DNA from: Bacillota bacterium
GTDB taxonomy: Bacteria > Bacillota > Clostridia > Oscillospirales > Ruminococcaceae
NCBI GenBank assembly: GCA_029550985.1
Contig: JAKPGH010000192.1
Location: 1-11,720, forward strand
Length of the DNA: 11,720 nt
Direction: 5' to 3'
Shown: one piece after another, positions 1 through 5,466 of the stretch
How the letters are laid out: each line of letters opens with the position of its first letter
How positions within the stretch are numbered: the first letter of the stretch is position 1
Notes under the pieces: generated by a model
The model's database searches: none
Told to the model about the DNA's origin: nothing
The model's input: the letters and a program-made list of their open reading frames with translations, nothing else
Position numbers and translations under genes: made by a program

Positions 1-179
1 ACGGCGACGACGTCATGCTCAACTACCAGTGCACCGGTTACCACGAAGCCCAATCCCTGCGGGAGCTGTTCGGTCTGAAGCCCATCGCGGAATTTGGAGA
101 GTGGATGGAACGCATTGGCATCACCCAGAACGGCAAAATCACCAAGCGTTTTGGCGATGCTTCCATATTCTTGAAATAG
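1..179 (+). CDS. eutB: Ethanolamine ammonia-lyase large subunit, C-terminal end (partial)
   Basis: Only the last 58 codons are present: the frame is open from base 3 to a TAG at 177-179, and the gene begins left of the window. The visible peptide contains DDVMLNYQCTGYHEAQ and GLKPIAEFGEWMERIGI, which I recognise as the conserved C-terminal end of EutB. EutB is the catalytic subunit of the adenosylcobalamin-dependent lyase that converts ethanolamine to acetaldehyde and ammonia inside the Eut microcompartment. The next gene, 16 bases downstream, is the small subunit eutC, the usual order for this enzyme. The catalytic barrel itself is not visible here. The identity is confident from the end sequence plus the neighbour. 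Confidence 0.93.
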   Translation, partial: GDDVMLNYQCTGYHEAQSLRELFGLKPIAEFGEWMERIGITQNGKITKRFGDASIFLK

Positions 180-195
180 ACTGGAGGTCAGCACC

Positions 196-1092
196 ATGCT
201 ACATGAAAACGAAGTAAGGCAGATGGTTGAAAAAGTTCTGGCTGAACTGTTGCAATCCCAGTCCCAGGGGCAAGATGCCGGCGCCTCCTGCTGCGGCGGA
301 GGGTGCGAGTGCTCCACCACCATCGAAGACGGCTTCATTGACGATATCACCGTCCAGGATTTGAAGGAGGAGTTCTTTGTTCCCGACCCCGTGGACCGGG
401 AAGGCTACCTGCGGATGAAGCAGTACACTCCCGCCCGCCTCGGCGTCTGGAGAGCGGGACCCCGCTACAACACCCTGTCCTCCCTGCGCTTCCGGGCAGA
501 CCATGCCAGCGCCCAGGACGCGGTGTTCTCCGACGTTTCGGAGGAGTTCGTCAAGGCTCACCAGTTTGTGGAGGGAATCACCAAGTGCGCCAATAAGGAC
601 GAGTTTATCACCCGCCCGGATTTGGGACGCATCCTTTCCCCCGAAACGGTGGAGCGTTTTAAGAAAGAGCTGAAAGCCGGCGCCAAGGTGCAGATTATGG
701 TGGGGGACGGTCTGAGCTCCGCCGCCATCGAAGCCAACATCCCCGACGTCATTCCCGCTATTCTGCAGGGATTGCGCAAACACGGCATCGAAACCGGCCC
801 CATCCCCTTCGTCAAGTACTGCCGGGTGGGCGCCATGGACCATGTGGGAGAAATCACCGGCGCCGACGTGGTCTGCTGTTTCATCGGCGAGCGTCCGGGA
901 CTGGTAACGGCGGAATCCATGAGCGCCTACATCGCTTATAAGCCCACCATCAACATGCCGGAGGCGAGAAGAACCGTAGTCTCCAACATCCACAAGGGCG
1001 GCACCCCTCCCGCCGAGGCGGGCGCCCACATCGCCGACTTGCTCAAAACCATTCTGGATAAGAAAGTGTCGGGGATTGATCTCAAACTGTAA
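196..1092 (+). CDS. eutC: Ethanolamine ammonia-lyase small subunit
   Basis: A 298-residue protein, the usual length for EutC. With EutB it forms the adenosylcobalamin-dependent ethanolamine ammonia-lyase. Family motifs visible are GDGLSSAAIEAN (middle), GERPGLVTAESMSAY and SNIHKGGTPPAEAGAHIADL (C-terminal third). A GGAGG at 183-187, 8 bases before the ATG, supports this start. Residues 1-20 form a predicted amphipathic helix with MVEKVLAELL at 10-19. This resembles the microcompartment-targeting helix known at the N-terminus of enteric EutC. It is followed by a flexible linker holding CCGGGCEC at residues 32-39, with four cysteines in eight residues, and the conserved domain begins near residue 45. 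The Cys cluster is unexplained: metal binding, disulfide formation or a chance feature of a linker are all possible. Confidence 0.95.
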   Translation: MLHENEVRQMVEKVLAELLQSQSQGQDAGASCCGGGCECSTTIEDGFIDDITVQDLKEEFFVPDPVDREGYLRMKQYTPARLGVWRAGPRYNTLSSLRFRADHASAQDAVFSDVSEEFVKAHQFVEGITKCANKDEFITRPDLGRILSPETVERFKKELKAGAKVQIMVGDGLSSAAIEANIPDVIPAILQGLRKHGIETGPIPFVKYCRVGAMDHVGEITGADVVCCFIGERPGLVTAESMSAYIAYKPTINMPEARRTVVSNIHKGGTPPAEAGAHIADLLKTILDKKVSGIDLKL

Positions 1093-1110
1093 CAAGCAGG
1101 GAGGCTGTTT

Positions 1111-2562
1111 ATGGAATTGACCGACCGAGATTTGCTTTCCATACAGGCTGTCCGCAATTTGGTCCGCCAAGCGAAAGTGGCGCAGAAAACGCTTGCCACC
1201 TTTTCCCAGGAGCAAATCGACGCCATTGTGGATGCGGTGGCCAAAGCCGGCTGGGACAACGCCCAGCGGCTGGGCAAAATGGCGCAGGAGGAAACCGGAT
1301 TCGGCCGCGCGGAGGATAAAACCATCAAAAATCAGTTTGCCTCCAAAGCGGTGCACGATTACATACGGGATAGGAAGACGGTGGGCATTATCCGAGAGGA
1401 CCCCAAAAACAAAATTTGGGAAATCGCCGTCCCCATGGGCATCATCGCCGCCCTCATCCCCTCCACCAATCCCACCTCCACCGTCATCTTCAAGACGCTG
1501 ATTGCCCTGAAAACCGGAAACGCCATCATCTTCTCCCCTCATCCCAGCGCGCTTCAATGCACGCTGGAGGCGGTGCGGGTGGTGCGGGAGGCGGCGGAAC
1601 AGGCCGGCTGCCCCGCCGGCGCCGTCGGGTGCATGGAGCTGCTGACCATGGAGAGCACCCAGGAGCTGATGCGGCATCCCGACGTGGCCCTCATTCTGGC
1701 CACCGGAGGCCACGCCATGGTCAAGGCGGCTTATTCCTCCGGCAACCCCGCCATCGGGGTGGGGCCCGGCAATGCTCCGGCTTTCATCGAGCGCAGCGCC
1801 GACATTCCCCTGGCGGTCAAGCGGATTTTGGATTCCAAAACCTTTGACAACGGCACCATCTGCGCCTCGGAACAGTCCATTGTGACGGAAGAGTGCATCC
1901 GGGACCAGGTGATTGCCGAGCTGACTCGGCAGGGAGCCTATTTCCTGGACGAGGAGGCTAAGCAGAAGGTAGGAGCCATCCTGATGCGGGAAAACGGGAC
2001 CATGAACCCCAAGGTGGTGGGCCGTTCCCCGCAGGTCATCGCGCAGCTGGCGGGCATCGAAATTCCGCCCGGCACCCGGGTTCTGGTGGCCCACGAAACC
2101 AAGGTGGGGCCCAAATACCCCTTCTCCAAAGAAAAGCTGTGCCCGGTGCTGGCCTTCTACACCGAGCCGGACTGGGTGGCCGCCTGCGAGCGCTGCATCG
2201 AAATTCTCCACCATGAAGGCGCAGGGCACACCCTCATCATCCACTCCAACAACGAGGAGATTATCCGGGAATTCGCCCTCAAGAAACCGGTCAGCCGCCT
2301 GCTGGTCAACACCCCCGGCGCTTTGGGCGGTATCGGCGCCACCACCGGCCTCATTCCTTCCCTGACGCTGGGCTGCGGCGCGGTGGGAGGCAGCTCCTCC
2401 TCCGACAACATCGGGCCGGAGCACCTCATCAACATCCGACGGGTGGGGTACGGCCTGCGGGAGCTGGAGGACCTGAAACCTGCTTCCAACGCACCGGTGG
2501 ATGAGCAGGAGGCTTTGGTGCAGGCGGTTTTGAAAGCCGTATTGGAGAAATTGAAGGTATAA
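1111..2562 (+). CDS. eutE: CoA-acylating acetaldehyde dehydrogenase (EutE/PduP family)
   Basis: A 483-residue protein of the aldehyde dehydrogenase superfamily that should oxidise acetaldehyde with NAD+ and CoA to acetyl-CoA inside the microcompartment. The cofactor-domain stretch ILATGGHAMVKAAYSSGNP and GVGPGNAPAF are typical of acylating aldehyde dehydrogenases. The catalytic cysteine is Cys251 (codon at 1861) in FDNGTICASEQS. The N-terminus (DLLSIQAVRNLVRQAKVAQ) runs straight into the conserved domain. The extra helix is at the C-terminus instead, with LVQAVLKAVLEKL at 469-481, resembling a microcompartment encapsulation peptide placed at the tail. AGGGAGG at 1098-1104 sits 6 bases before the ATG. 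The gene lies 18 bases after eutC, directly after the lyase that makes its substrate. Propionaldehyde is the main alternative substrate for this family, but the eutBC context favours acetaldehyde. Confidence 0.93.
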   Translation: MELTDRDLLSIQAVRNLVRQAKVAQKTLATFSQEQIDAIVDAVAKAGWDNAQRLGKMAQEETGFGRAEDKTIKNQFASKAVHDYIRDRKTVGIIREDPKNKIWEIAVPMGIIAALIPSTNPTSTVIFKTLIALKTGNAIIFSPHPSALQCTLEAVRVVREAAEQAGCPAGAVGCMELLTMESTQELMRHPDVALILATGGHAMVKAAYSSGNPAIGVGPGNAPAFIERSADIPLAVKRILDSKTFDNGTICASEQSIVTEECIRDQVIAELTRQGAYFLDEEAKQKVGAILMRENGTMNPKVVGRSPQVIAQLAGIEIPPGTRVLVAHETKVGPKYPFSKEKLCPVLAFYTEPDWVAACERCIEILHHEGAGHTLIIHSNNEEIIREFALKKPVSRLLVNTPGALGGIGATTGLIPSLTLGCGAVGGSSSSDNIGPEHLINIRRVGYGLRELEDLKPASNAPVDEQEALVQAVLKAVLEKLKV

Positions 2563-2604
2563 CACCCATTCGTACAACATGATTTTTTATAAGGAGGATT
2601 CCAT

Positions 2605-2895
2605 ATGTCCAACATGAACGCACTGGGTATGATTGAAACCAAAGGTCTGGTAGGCGCCATCGAAGCGGCCGACGCCATGGTCAAAGCCGCCAACGTCACC
2701 CTTATCGGCAAGGAGCATGTAGGCGGAGGCCTGGTCACCGTGATGATTCGCGGCGACGTAGGCGCCGTCAAAGCCGCCACCGACGCGGGAGCCGCCGCTG
2801 CCCAACGGGTCGGTGAGCTGATTTCCGTCCATGTCATTCCTCGCCCCCATCAAGAAGTGGAGTTCATTCTGCCCCGCCTGAATCCTGCCGAATAA
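2605..2895 (+). CDS. eutM: BMC-H microcompartment shell protein (EutM/PduA type)
   Basis: A 96-residue single BMC-domain protein of the kind that forms hexamers tiling the microcompartment facets. The sequence runs from ALGMIETKGLVGAIEAADAM through the pore-side loop KEHVGGG (residues 36-42) to VTVMIRGDVGAVKAATDAG and SVHVIPRPH. These are close to the canonical EutM/PduA pattern, and the length is typical. The SD AAGGAGG at 2591-2597 is essentially perfect, 7 bases before the ATG, in keeping with the high copy number expected of a facet protein. It is preceded by a 42-base gap and followed by 135 bases to eutT that contain two hairpins. EutM versus PduA cannot be separated by eye; the operon context decides the name. 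Confidence 0.95.
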   Translation: MSNMNALGMIETKGLVGAIEAADAMVKAANVTLIGKEHVGGGLVTVMIRGDVGAVKAATDAGAAAAQRVGELISVHVIPRPHQEVEFILPRLNPAE

Positions 2896-2916
2896 TCCCT
2901 CCCGGCCGAAGCCCAA

Positions 2917-2953
2917 GTTCCAGCCGCCAACCTGTCCCCTTGGCGGCTGGAAC
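2917..2953 (+). other. Strong intercistronic stem-loop after the shell gene
   Basis: A perfect 14-bp inverted repeat: GTTCCAGCCGCCAA (2917-2930) and TTGGCGGCTGGAAC (2940-2953), with a 9-base loop CCTGTCCCC. It starts 22 bases after the eutM stop codon. No T-run follows (the next bases are GACCGGCTG), so it is not a classical intrinsic terminator. It could protect the 3' end of the upstream mRNA segment, mark a processing site, or lower expression of the downstream cofactor genes relative to the shell protein. The hairpin is seen directly; the role is inferred. Confidence 0.75.
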
Positions 2954-2982
2954 GACCGGCTGCACTATGGCAAAATTTGTAA

Positions 2983-3004
2983 CAAGGCGCCTGCCGGCGT
3001 CTTG
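2983..3004 (+). other. Short hairpin upstream of the eutT ribosome binding site
   Basis: CAAGGCGCC (2983-2991) can pair with GGCGTCTTG (2996-3004) around a 4-base TGCC loop, with one G-U pair. It lies about 10 bases upstream of the eutT SD and just after the larger 2917-2953 stem. Together the two could tune eutT translation or RNA stability. I do not see the conserved boxes of a cobalamin riboswitch here. Confidence 0.4.
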
Positions 3005-3014
3005 AACTGGCAGA

Positions 3015-3021
3015 AAAGGAA
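3015..3021 (+). promoter_or_regulatory. Ribosome binding site that sets the eutT start
   Basis: AAGGAAG at 3015-3021 is 9 bases upstream of the ATG at 3031 but directly abuts the in-frame GTG at 3022. The spacing therefore favours the ATG as the real start. Confidence 0.6.
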
Positions 3022-3030
3022 GTGACAGGC

Positions 3031-3819
3031 ATGGGCGTATTAACCGAGGCGGCGCTTCGGCAGCAGTACAAGGTCGAAGAACTGGAGGCCATGAAGCAGT
3101 TCCGCGTCCCGCCGGGAACCATCGTCACCCCTTCGGCAAGAGCTTACCTTGCCGACCACAAAGTGGAACTGGTGTTTGAGGAGGAGAAGAAGACTTCCGA
3201 TTCCCCGCCCAAATCGGCACAGGAACTGCAGGACGCTCCCAGCAACCTTCCCGCCTTTACCCCTCCCAAACGGTACGAAAGCCTGTACGGCGGCTTCTTT
3301 GAGGAAAAGCCGGAGCACATGACCGCCCTGTACGGGCCCAAATTGGTCTACAAGGACCACAAAGTCATTGTATTCCGGGGAAAGCTGGACAGCCTGGAAG
3401 CCAAAATCATCGAAGTGCAGTGGGAACTGCAGCAAAAAGGCCTGGAGCGGGTGGCGGAGGCCCTCAACGAAGTTCTGGGCTTTGTCAAGGAAATCATGCG
3501 CTGCGAGGTGCTGCGCAAGGATTTGCCCGAAACTAAGCTGCTGAATATGAACTTTGACGAAATCCGGGAGCGGTCCCACCATCCCAAAAAGTATTACGGC
3601 ATCAACCACTTTTTCCCCGACCACACCTACGGCCAGCCCATCGTGTGGCTCAACGCCCTGCGGACCCAGGTCCGGGAGGCGGAGCTGGCGGCATACACCG
3701 CTTTTCGGGACGAATACGGCACACCCACCCGTCCCGACCTGATTTTGGGGCTCAACCGGCTGTCTTCCCTGCTATATGTCATGATGTTCCAGTGGTTGGC
3801 AGGTGAGTACAAGGCATGA
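3031..3819 (+). CDS. eutT: ATP:cob(I)alamin adenosyltransferase, EutT type without the Cys metal motif
   Basis: A 262-residue protein matching EutT, which transfers the adenosyl group of ATP to cob(I)alamin and so supplies the cofactor of EutBC. Recognisable parts are the N-terminal FRVPPGTIVTPSARAYLADH module, LNALRTQVREAELAAYTAF in the C-terminal half and PDLILGLNRLSSLLYVMM near the end, all with clear counterparts in enteric EutT. The enteric HX11CCX2C metal-binding motif is absent: the region between the N-terminal module and KPEHMTALYGPKLV has no cysteine, and the whole protein appears to have one Cys, in IMRCEVL. This fits the metal-independent EutT class described from Listeria and other Firmicutes. 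The ATG at 3031 is preferred over the GTG at 3022 because of SD spacing. The stop overlaps the next start (ATGA), suggesting translational coupling. Confidence 0.87.
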   Translation: MGVLTEAALRQQYKVEELEAMKQFRVPPGTIVTPSARAYLADHKVELVFEEEKKTSDSPPKSAQELQDAPSNLPAFTPPKRYESLYGGFFEEKPEHMTALYGPKLVYKDHKVIVFRGKLDSLEAKIIEVQWELQQKGLERVAEALNEVLGFVKEIMRCEVLRKDLPETKLLNMNFDEIRERSHHPKKYYGINHFFPDHTYGQPIVWLNALRTQVREAELAAYTAFRDEYGTPTRPDLILGLNRLSSLLYVMMFQWLAGEYKA

Positions 3820-4880
3820 AAATGGATAAGTTACCCACCATCCAACTGGAAGCGTCGGGGCGGCACGTCCACCTTTCCCGGGAGGCGGTGGACACCCTGT
3901 TTGGGGAAGGGTATCAGCTGACCAAGGTGTCGGAGCTTTCCCAGCCGGGGCAATATGTCTGCCAGGAGCGAGTTTCTTTAATCGGGCCGAGAGGCACCCT
4001 GAAGAATGTGGTGGTTTTGGGTCCGGAACGGCCCCAGGTGCAGGTGGAAATATCCCGCACCGACGCCGTCACCCTTGGCGTGCCCGCTCCCGTGCGGGAA
4101 AGCGGACAAATCGAGGGCACTCCCGGCATCACCCTTGCCGTGGGAGACCGGCGCCTGACCATACCCCAAGGGGTCATTGTGGCCCAGCGGCACATCCACA
4201 CCACACCCCAGGACGCCGAACTCTTTGGAGTCAAGGACCGGGATGTGGTCCGCGTGGCGGTGGAGGGGGAACGGGGCGCCATTCTGGATAACGTGTTGGT
4301 CCGGGTGTCCCCGAAGTTTGCCACCTACATGCACATTGACTACGACGAGGCCAACGCCATCGGATTCGAGAAAGGAATGCGCGGGCTGATTATCCGCCCG
4401 GAAACTAACAACCCAGGGGGAGGTGTTTGTATGGACTTTAGCAAACTGGTTGACGCGGTCACCCAGGAGATCATGCGCCGGCTGCAGGAGCGAGATGCTC
4501 GCCCATCGGTCCTGATTTTGGAGCCGGATTGCCCCATTGCGCCTCTGATTGAGCAGAACTATGAAATCTCCTGGGGAGAAGATGCCAAAAACGTCCAGGA
4601 TTTTGACTATGTGCTGGTACCCCGGGCAAAGTACCATGTTTTCTGCACCAACTGTGTGGCAACCGCAGCCGCAGCTGCGCCTGCGGAACCGGCAAAAGAG
4701 GAGCCGAGCTGCGGCGAAGCCCTGGATTGGACCCATAAAAAGCTGATTCACGAGCGGGAGCTGGCGGACGCCTGCACCAACAACGTCCGTAGCTTGCGGA
4801 TTGCCAAGGGAGCCATTGTCACGGCACTGGCGGCCGATTTCATCCGGGACCGGGGTATTGCCGTAATCCGGGAAGGATGA
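3816..4880 (+). CDS. pduL: PduL-type phosphotransacylase fused to a eut-associated C-terminal domain
   Basis: A 354-residue protein in two parts. Residues about 8-200 are a complete PduL phosphotransacylase domain, which interconverts acetyl-CoA and acetyl-phosphate and recycles CoA in the compartment. The likely zinc ligands are present: H17 and H19 in GRHVHLS, H126 and H128 in AQRHIHT, and H173 in MHIDYDEAN. Standalone PduL is about this domain's size. The frame then continues without a stop into residues 206-354, which resemble a small protein of unknown function found in Firmicute eut operons. This part starts with an amphipathic helix (LVDAVTQEIMRRL, 211-223), has a CTNC pair at 277-280 and an Ala/Pro linker near 282-297, and ends with LRIAKGAIVTALAADFIRD. 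An in-frame ATG at 4431 with its own strong SD may start the second part separately. The start overlaps the eutT stop. Confidence 0.85.
   Translation: MKMDKLPTIQLEASGRHVHLSREAVDTLFGEGYQLTKVSELSQPGQYVCQERVSLIGPRGTLKNVVVLGPERPQVQVEISRTDAVTLGVPAPVRESGQIEGTPGITLAVGDRRLTIPQGVIVAQRHIHTTPQDAELFGVKDRDVVRVAVEGERGAILDNVLVRVSPKFATYMHIDYDEANAIGFEKGMRGLIIRPETNNPGGGVCMDFSKLVDAVTQEIMRRLQERDARPSVLILEPDCPIAPLIEQNYEISWGEDAKNVQDFDYVLVPRAKYHVFCTNCVATAAAAAPAEPAKEEPSCGEALDWTHKKLIHERELADACTNNVRSLRIAKGAIVTALAADFIRDRGIAVIREG
4416..4433 (+). promoter_or_regulatory. Internal ribosome binding site and start codon inside the pduL fusion
   Basis: GGGGGAGGTG (4416-4425) lies 5 bases before an in-frame ATG at 4431, which begins MDFSKLVDAV. 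Initiation here would yield a separate 149-residue protein ending at 4880, equal to the C-terminal domain of the fusion. In the fused reading the same bases encode PGGGVCM. The site lies exactly at the boundary between the PduL domain and the second domain, where an independent gene would begin. Whether it is used is not shown by the sequence. Confidence 0.6.
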
Positions 4881-4884
4881 CGAC

Positions 4885-5463
4885 GTGAGCCGCGCCATAT
4901 TAATTGTAGAATACAGCAACATCAGCCGCGGGGTGGGCATGCTGGACCGGCTGGTCAAACAGTCGGTCATTGTGCCCCTTTATGCCAGGCCCATCTGCAT
5001 TGGAAAGTACGTAATGATTCTTTCCGGAGAAGTGGAGGACCTGCGGGAATCCCAGAAAGTCCTCCAGTCTGTGGGGCGGGAGCGGCTGATGAGCACCTTT
5101 TTGCTGACTGCGGCCCACAAGGACCTGCTGGCGTACTTCACCCAGACAGATAAACACCGCAAACCTGCGGACAAGGTGGAGGCCATCGGCATTTTGGAAA
5201 CCCGCACCATTGCAGCCGGCCTGTTCAGCCTGGACGCCGCCCTGAAAAGCGGAAACGTCGCCTTGCTTAAGTTGGGGATGGGGCAGCTTATCGGCGGAAA
5301 GTGCTACTATCTCCTTGCCGGCACCGTCAGCGACGTCCAGCAGGCATTGGACCACGGGAAAAACATTCTGCCAAAGCAGGATTTTGTAGGTCTGGAGGTC
5401 ATCCCCTCCCCCGACCGGCTCACCCTCGCCATGCTTCTGGACGGCTATCACCATGTGGAATAG
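4885..5463 (+). CDS. Tandem-BMC (BMC-T) shell protein, PduT-like, with Cys38
   Basis: A 192-residue protein with two BMC domains. Domain 1 (about 4-65) contains VPLYARPICIGKYVMILSGEV. Domain 2 (about 95-165) contains VEAIGILETRTIAAGLFSLDAA and LGMGQLIGGKCYYLLAGTV. Tandem-BMC proteins form trimers that act as shell tiles, often with a special pore. The first domain lines up with PduT (6822-7370) without a gap, including Gly16 and Cys38 in P-x-C-x-G-K, the position that ligates the [4Fe-4S] cluster in PduT. Domain 1 is otherwise divergent. The start is GTG at 4885, with GGGAAGGA just upstream and only 4 bases from the previous stop. Three bases after its stop comes pduS, which suggests a redox role beside that reductase. 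No standard gene symbol is clear to me. Confidence 0.82.
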   Translation: MSRAILIVEYSNISRGVGMLDRLVKQSVIVPLYARPICIGKYVMILSGEVEDLRESQKVLQSVGRERLMSTFLLTAAHKDLLAYFTQTDKHRKPADKVEAIGILETRTIAAGLFSLDAALKSGNVALLKLGMGQLIGGKCYYLLAGTVSDVQQALDHGKNILPKQDFVGLEVIPSPDRLTLAMLLDGYHHVE

Positions 5464-5466
5464 ACG

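Noticed and set aside
199..2580. A very long open frame on the - strand opposite eutC and eutE (about 790 codons)
   Set aside because: It mirrors the codon frame of two well-identified genes, its translation is low-complexity Gly/His/Asp-rich with no recognisable domain, and no ribosome binding site precedes it. High GC at third positions explains the lack of stops. The long antisense frames opposite pduL/pduS, galE and icd are dismissed for the same reason.
2917..2953. The eutM-eutT stem as an intrinsic terminator
   Set aside because: No T-run follows the stem on either strand, and the downstream genes have no visible promoter, so full termination here is unlikely.
2896..3030. A cobalamin riboswitch between the shell gene and eutT
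   Set aside because: The gap is short and I cannot find the conserved B12-box-like sequence or the multi-stem core; only two simple hairpins are visible.
3022..3030. GTG at 3022 as the eutT start
   Set aside because: It directly abuts the SD AAGGAAG; the ATG at 3031 has normal spacing.
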